Shown: one piece after another, positions 4,866-7,849 of the stretch
How positions within the stretch are numbered: the stretch's first letter is position 1
How the letters are laid out: the number at the start of each line of letters is the position of its first letter
Source of the DNA: UM-FILTER-38-24 sp041663205
GTDB lineage: Bacteria; Patescibacteriota; Gracilibacteria; UBA1369; LOWO2-01-FULL-3
Length of the DNA: 7,849 bases
Assembly (NCBI GenBank): GCA_041663205.1
Contig: JBAZQZ010000038.1
Span: 1-7,849, forward strand
Direction: 5' to 3'
Notes under the pieces: generated by a model
Told to the model about the DNA's origin: nothing
The model's input: only the letters and a program-made list of their open reading frames with translations
Databases searched by the model: none
Program-made: the position numbers and the translations under genes

Positions 4866-6254
4866 CTAAAGTTCAATTCTTCTCAAATATTTCTCCGGAA
4901 GAAGTTTCAAATTTTCCGCGGAAAATACATTCAAAGGAAGATAATTCAAAGGATCAAGGTGTTCCCCATCTTTAAGTAATTCGAAATGCAAATGCGGCCC
5001 TGTCGTCATATATCCCGCGCCCTGCGTTCCAGGCATACCTCCGCTGAGGCCGAGAATCTGGCCCTGCACGATTCGATCGCCCTCCTGAACCAGGATTTCG
5101 CTCACGTGGCCATAAACCGTGCTATACCCGTTTGCGTGAGCCAAAATCACATAGCTATACCCGTATCCGTTGTCTTTCGTTTTATAAACAACGCCATCGG
5201 CCGGCGCATAAATAGGGGAGCCCTGATACACGGGAATATCCACGGCCTGATGAGCGACGCCAAAAGTATTTGCGTAAGCGCTGTCATGGAAATACGCGCT
5301 GATGCCTTTTTCGGGAAGAATAGGCCATGAAATCCCTTCCGGATTAAGCAGGGGAGCGGTGGAAAAGAACTCATACAAAGAACGAGTTCTCTCATCCAGA
5401 AGCCCCGAATACTGATTCGGGTTGAAATTCTCCCCGTCTTGTGCGATTTTTTGCTGTACAACGCGTAGCGCGTCCCCGAGCTCTTTTACATCTTGTACCA
5501 TCGTATATTGCTCTTTTTGGCTTTGTTCAAGCAATTTCGAATATAATTTTTCCTGGCCGAGAGTAAGTTTTAGTAAATTTTCTTTCGCAATTCTTTCATA
5601 TTCAAGCTGTTTTTTGTTGTTTGCAAGACTTTCCTGAAGCGCGGCCAATTGCGCATGTTTGGCTACAAGACCTTCTTCCTGCGTTTTCAATTCTTCCCCG
5701 AGCCCGGCAAGTTTATCGACCATTTGCGCTCCGGCCTGACTCAAAAGATTCAAATAATTCAACTGTCTCATTTTGCTTCCGACACTTCCGTCGGACAAAA
5801 GCAGTTTTAGTGCATCAACTTGCCCGTTTCCGTCGACCGAAAAATAAGAATTTTCCTCTCTGTACATTATTTTCACATAATCCGTGAGAAGACTTTTTTG
5901 CGTTTCCATAGCGACTTTTTTTATTTCAATCTGAGCCGCCATCTGCATTATGGAGTTTTTTGTTTCACTCACGGCCTCCACGGTTTCTCTTAGGTCGTTT
6001 TGCGTGATAAAACTTTGTTGATCGATATTGTCTAGCTGTTCCGTCAGCGTCATTTTCTCTTCCGTAAGAGCTTTAATCTTATTTCTTTGATCGGAAATAT
6101 TGTTCAAAAGTTGATAATAATCGACTTTTTCCGAATTATATCTATCTTTGAGCTTCGACAAAAACTCCTCTTTTTCGTCCGCAAAAGCGCTGTTCGAAAT
6201 GAAAAGAGCGCATATCGTAGCCAAAATCGTAATTTTCTTAAATCCTGACTTCAT
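4866..6254 (-). CDS. Secreted coiled-coil M23 (LytM/EnvC-like) peptidase
   Basis: The 462-residue protein starts with a clear signal peptide (basic MKSGFKK, hydrophobic core 8-20, likely cut after SAFA at 25). Long coiled-coil stretches (about 28-130 and 175-280) are separated by a less regular part. A C-terminal M23 domain spans about 315-437. Zinc-site motifs are intact: AHQAVD (334-339, H335 and D339), YGH (381-383) and GPHLHFE (419-425, H421 and H423). EnvC and related proteins share this coil-plus-LytM layout. EnvC itself has a degenerate site and activates amidases, whereas this protein keeps the zinc residues and is probably an active endopeptidase on peptidoglycan cross-links. It acts outside the cytoplasmic membrane, likely in cell division or wall remodelling. 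It heads a transcript with nth. It has an extended -10 promoter and no Shine-Dalgarno. Confidence 0.92.
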   Translation of the reverse strand: MKSGFKKITILATICALFISNSAFADEKEEFLSKLKDRYNSEKVDYYQLLNNISDQRNKIKALTEEKMTLTEQLDNIDQQSFITQNDLRETVEAVSETKNSIMQMAAQIEIKKVAMETQKSLLTDYVKIMYREENSYFSVDGNGQVDALKLLLSDGSVGSKMRQLNYLNLLSQAGAQMVDKLAGLGEELKTQEEGLVAKHAQLAALQESLANNKKQLEYERIAKENLLKLTLGQEKLYSKLLEQSQKEQYTMVQDVKELGDALRVVQQKIAQDGENFNPNQYSGLLDERTRSLYEFFSTAPLLNPEGISWPILPEKGISAYFHDSAYANTFGVAHQAVDIPVYQGSPIYAPADGVVYKTKDNGYGYSYVILAHANGYSTVYGHVSEILVQEGDRIVQGQILGLSGGMPGTQGAGYMTTGPHLHFELLKDGEHLDPLNYLPLNVFSAENLKLLPEKYLRRIEL

Positions 6255-6290
6255 TTATATTTATTTTTGTTTGCATTAATTTATCCACAC

Positions 6291-6319
6291 ATTCTACCAC
6301 AAATACGAATAAAACACAA
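6291..6319 (-). promoter_or_regulatory. Promoter of the M23 gene, with -35 inside the terminal repeat
   Basis: On the minus strand TTGTGT (6319-6314, 3/6) is followed by 17 bp and TGGTAGAAT (6299-6291), a 5/6 -10 with TG extension. The -35 hexamer lies within the 14-bp left terminal inverted repeat of the element at 6308-6531. The predicted leader is about 30 nt, AT-rich and without a Shine-Dalgarno. Confidence 0.6.
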
Positions 6320-6531
6320 TGAAGTTCAGCGAGCCACAGACTAGGAAATATTCTTCGTGGCGATTCTGTTCGTTTTACGTCTAAACACAATGAAGTTGGT
6401 CGGCAGGAAGTGAGGAAATGTTCTTCATGGCGATTCTGTTCGTTTTACGTCCAAACACAGGAACCAGACAAAGAAAGCGAGCCACGGAGAATATTTCCTA
6501 GTCTGTGGCCGATACCCCATTGTGTTTTATT
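6308..6531. repeat. MITE-like inverted-repeat element between divergent genes
   Basis: The 224-bp stretch begins AATAAAACACAATG (6308-6321) and ends with its exact reverse complement (6518-6531). Similarity between the arms continues inwards to about 6361 and 6478, with a near-identical block GCCACAGACTAGGAAATATT (6333-6352) matched by the inverse strand at 6509-6490. It has no coding potential. An obvious target duplication is not visible beyond the AT-rich ends. It could be a non-autonomous transposon relic, a REP-like repeat, or a locally evolved regulatory hairpin. This element fills most of the 349-bp gap between the M23 gene and rpmA; the remainder holds the two promoters. Confidence 0.7.
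6312..6459 (+). repeat. 70-bp direct repeat, two copies, inside the element
   Basis: Unit one (from 6312) and unit two (from 6383) both run AAACACAATGAAGTT, a variable middle, GGAAAT(A/G)TTCTTC(G/A)TGG, then an identical 24-bp block at 6358-6381 and 6428-6451. A third AAACACA begins at 6453, where the inverted copy takes over. One base of length difference lies in the variable middle. Confidence 0.85.
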
Positions 6532-6541
6532 AAAAATCAGC

Positions 6542-6570
6542 TTGCACATCCAAACAAAAACCATTAAAAT
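6542..6570 (+). promoter_or_regulatory. Probable rpmA promoter
   Basis: TTGCAC (6542-6547) and TAAAAT (6565-6570, 5/6) are separated by 17 bp. Transcription would start near 6577 and give a leader of about 27 nt, rich in A and lacking a clear Shine-Dalgarno. The -35 is weak (3/6). The promoter sits just outside the right terminal inverted repeat. Confidence 0.5.
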
Positions 6571-6603
6571 CACTCCGCAATTTAAGAAATTTAAGAAAAA
6601 ACC

Positions 6604-6876
6604 ATGTCACACAAAAAAGCAGCAGGTTCCACTAAAAACGGCCGCGACTCGCAGGCCCAGCGTCTGGGGGTTAAAGCGTTCGGAGGAGAAGTCGTAAAAG
6701 CGGGATCAATAATTATACGCCAAAGAGGTACGAAATATTTCCCGGGGAAAGGGGTGGAAATGGGTAAAGACCACACAATTTACGCATTAATCACGGGACA
6801 GGTGCACTTCACGGAAAAGGCCCTGAAAAAGTACGATGGCAGAATTTACAAAGATAAATTTGTAAATATAAAATAG
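6604..6876 (+). CDS. rpmA: 50S ribosomal protein L27
   Basis: The 90-residue protein is a clear L27: SHKKAAGSTKNGRDSQAQRL at 2-21, FGGE at 26-29, AGSIIIRQRGTKYFPG at 33-48, and DHTIYALITGQVHF at 56-69. L27 is a large-subunit protein whose flexible N-terminus reaches the peptidyl transferase centre. The N-terminus here begins directly with MSHKKAAGST, like E. coli and unlike Firmicutes forms with a cleaved N-terminal extension. Usually rplU (L21) lies just upstream; here the upstream neighbour is a divergent M23 gene across a repeat element. The gene has its own promoter and is followed after 11 nt by an unrecognised gene, likely on the same transcript. Confidence 0.97.
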   Translation: MSHKKAAGSTKNGRDSQAQRLGVKAFGGEVVKAGSIIIRQRGTKYFPGKGVEMGKDHTIYALITGQVHFTEKALKKYDGRIYKDKFVNIK

Positions 6877-6887
6877 CTTTCAGCTAA

Positions 6888-7571
6888 ATGTCTTTAGAAA
6901 ATTTTTTTGGACTTGAAGGGGGAGAGCCGATGTCGGAATCGGCTTTTGAAGCATTTAAGGAGCGCATGCAGGAGGCATGGGCCCAAATTGCCGCAATAAA
7001 AAAAGAGGAACAGAAGCAAAAACAAAAAGAAGACAATTTATTAAAAATCCTTTTGGCCTTTGTAAAAAACAGCCAAAAACAAGACCTCACTCTGTTGATA
7101 AGCCGCGCGCTCGAACAAAATGTTCCGGCCGGATTTATTTTGGCGATGATAATGCTGGAAAACGATGAGCTTAAGCCCTTTACAAATGGTTTTATCAAAC
7201 AAGATTATTCCACCCGCGCCCTTACTTTTTTCGGAGAAAACGACGCGTCAATGCCTCTAAAAGCCAAAATCGCAGTTGACGCATGGATAAAAGGGATGAT
7301 GTTTCAGGCTGAAGAATACCCGCAAAAATTACTAAAATACTGTTACGACATAGAAGAAAAACAAGACGATGAACCGGCACAAAAAACCGTAAAAAAAGTC
7401 CTCACACAGCTATGTACATTCATTTTACGTGATTATTTTGAAAGGATGAAAATTGAAAACGACTTTGAGCGTTTACGGGAATTTTCAGAATTCATATTGA
7501 AAGGAATCCTCGAAAAAACGGAAGAAAACCTTCGCTCAAGAACGTACCTCAATCCCTCGAAAGCCCCTTGA
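6888..7571 (+). CDS. Unrecognised helical cytoplasmic protein downstream of rpmA
   Basis: I do not recognise this 227-residue protein. It has no signal peptide or convincing membrane helix. It reads as almost wholly alpha-helical: a charged Lys/Gln/Glu-rich coil (20-48), a more compact middle (50-150, with LLISRALEQNVPAGFILAMIMLEN-type helices at 69-92) and a further helical C-terminus (165-215). It follows rpmA by 11 nt and is probably co-transcribed. The start is uncertain. ATG 6888 has no ribosome site, while an in-frame ATG at 6930 (residue 15) has GGGGGAG six bases upstream and would give a 213-residue protein. The 3' end overlaps the convergent gene's end by 23 bp. Length, helix-compatible composition and lack of a competing frame support a real gene. 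Confidence 0.75.
   Translation: MSLENFFGLEGGEPMSESAFEAFKERMQEAWAQIAAIKKEEQKQKQKEDNLLKILLAFVKNSQKQDLTLLISRALEQNVPAGFILAMIMLENDELKPFTNGFIKQDYSTRALTFFGENDASMPLKAKIAVDAWIKGMMFQAEEYPQKLLKYCYDIEEKQDDEPAQKTVKKVLTQLCTFILRDYFERMKIENDFERLREFSEFILKGILEKTEENLRSRTYLNPSKAP
6917..6932 (+). promoter_or_regulatory. Shine-Dalgarno-like site pointing to an alternative start
   Basis: GGGGGAG ending at 6923 stands six bases before an in-frame ATG at 6930-6932. The annotated upstream ATG at 6888 has no such site. As nearly all genes here lack a ribosome site, this does not settle the start. Confidence 0.35.
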
Positions 7572-7767
7572 GCTTGAGCTCCTGCATTATTTCCTCCGCA
7601 GGCTTGTTTATAAGTCCGGTTTCGCACAAATATTCGGCGACATTTTTGGCCTCGGGAACACCAAAATCCTCAAACCCGGCCTGATACACAATCGTCGCGA
7701 CCTTTGAAACCATGGAGGAATCGAGCCCGTATTTCACCGCCAAATCAATAAGTAATTTATTTTCCAT
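7549..7767 (-). CDS. Small helical protein, unknown function
   Basis: The 72-residue protein is acidic and looks like three or four helices: LLIDLAVKYGLDSSMVSKVATIVYQAG (5-31), PEAKNVAEYLCETGLI (38-53) and PAEEIMQELKLKG (56-68). It has no membrane segment. The regular helix-turn patterns could suit a small binding domain, but no family is recognised. Its start ATG at 7767-7765 has no Shine-Dalgarno. The partial gene at the right edge ends 27 nt upstream, so the two could form an operon. Its stop TGA lies inside the end of the convergent gene (23-bp overlap). Confidence 0.6.
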   Translation of the reverse strand: MENKLLIDLAVKYGLDSSMVSKVATIVYQAGFEDFGVPEAKNVAEYLCETGLINKPAEEIMQELKLKGLSRD

Positions 7768-7794
7768 AGAAATTTATTAATACCGACAAACATT

Positions 7795-7849
7795 CTAATG
7801 AATTAAAGTCCCGATTACATCTTCAAGCCCTTGCGAAATTGCATTAAAA
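7795..7849 (-). CDS. Tail of a gene cut by the right edge
   Basis: The minus strand from 7848 is open for 17 codons, F-N-A-I-S-Q-G-L-E-D-V-I-G-T-L-I-H, and ends in TAG at 7797-7795. The composition looks like a real amphipathic C-terminal helix, and the other minus frame beginning with TTTTAA stops at once. The fragment is too short to name. It points the same way as the 72-residue gene and ends 27 nt before it. Confidence 0.4.
   Translation of the reverse strand, partial: FNAISQGLEDVIGTLIH

Noticed and set aside
4986..5330. Plus-strand open frame opposite the M23 domain
   Set aside because: It is a shadow of the clear M23 gene, with Cys/Arg/His-rich composition and no family resemblance.
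6308..6531. CRISPR or integron attC array
   Set aside because: There are only two direct units plus one inverted, no unique spacers of constant size, no cas or integrase gene, and no attC core motifs recognised.
93..7571. Alternative genetic code (UGA = Gly)
   Set aside because: TGA ends several genes at sensible places (317, 7549, 7571), and no recognised gene needs read-through of TGA.

Overview
The window looks like ordinary chromosome from a small-genome bacterium, most likely a Candidate Phyla Radiation (Patescibacteria) lineage. This placement is inference. It rests on short AT-rich intergenic gaps, overlapping gene ends, many small or unrecognised proteins, almost no visible Shine-Dalgarno sites, and a PH-domain membrane protein of a style common in that group. 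TGA is used as a normal stop, so the UGA=Gly code of Gracilibacteria/Absconditabacteria does not apply. No plasmid, integrase, IS transposase, CRISPR array or rRNA is visible.

Layout. At the left edge (1-18, minus) are the first six codons of a gene behind a strong Shine-Dalgarno; the residues MFGVGG fit a TatA/TatB-type start. Divergent from it are a 74-aa two-helix membrane protein and a PH-domain membrane protein joined by an ATGA overlap. These meet, tail to tail with a 4-bp overlap, a minus-strand pair of cell-wall enzymes (964-3144). The first gene transcribed encodes a VanY-like M15 D,D-carboxypeptidase. The second encodes a lysozyme-like plus SGNH-hydrolase fusion. Both start with the same ~70-80-residue module and lack a recognisable signal peptide. 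Next come mscL and a heptad-repeat coiled-coil protein with a C-terminal membrane helix. A tRNA-Gln(UUG) gene with encoded CCA follows, with its own good promoter. Then come nth (endonuclease III) and a secreted coiled-coil M23 (LytM/EnvC-like) peptidase, in the order M23 then nth as transcribed.

The intergenic stretch 6255-6603 separates the minus-strand M23 gene from plus-strand rpmA. It contains a MITE-like structure (6308-6531) with perfect 14-bp terminal inverted repeats, a 70-bp direct repeat and an inverted third copy. rpmA (L27, without its usual rplU partner) is followed by an unrecognised 227-residue helical protein. That gene runs 23 bp into a convergent 72-residue protein, and the tail of another minus-strand gene reaches the right edge.

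Functional picture. Much of the window concerns the envelope: three peptidoglycan-active enzymes (M15, lysozyme/SGNH, M23), a mechanosensitive channel, and several small membrane proteins. The most interesting feature is the pair of cytosol-start wall enzymes sharing an uncharacterised N-terminal module, which may be a targeting or export tag. Four to five promoters share an extended -10 of the form TGnTAnnnT.
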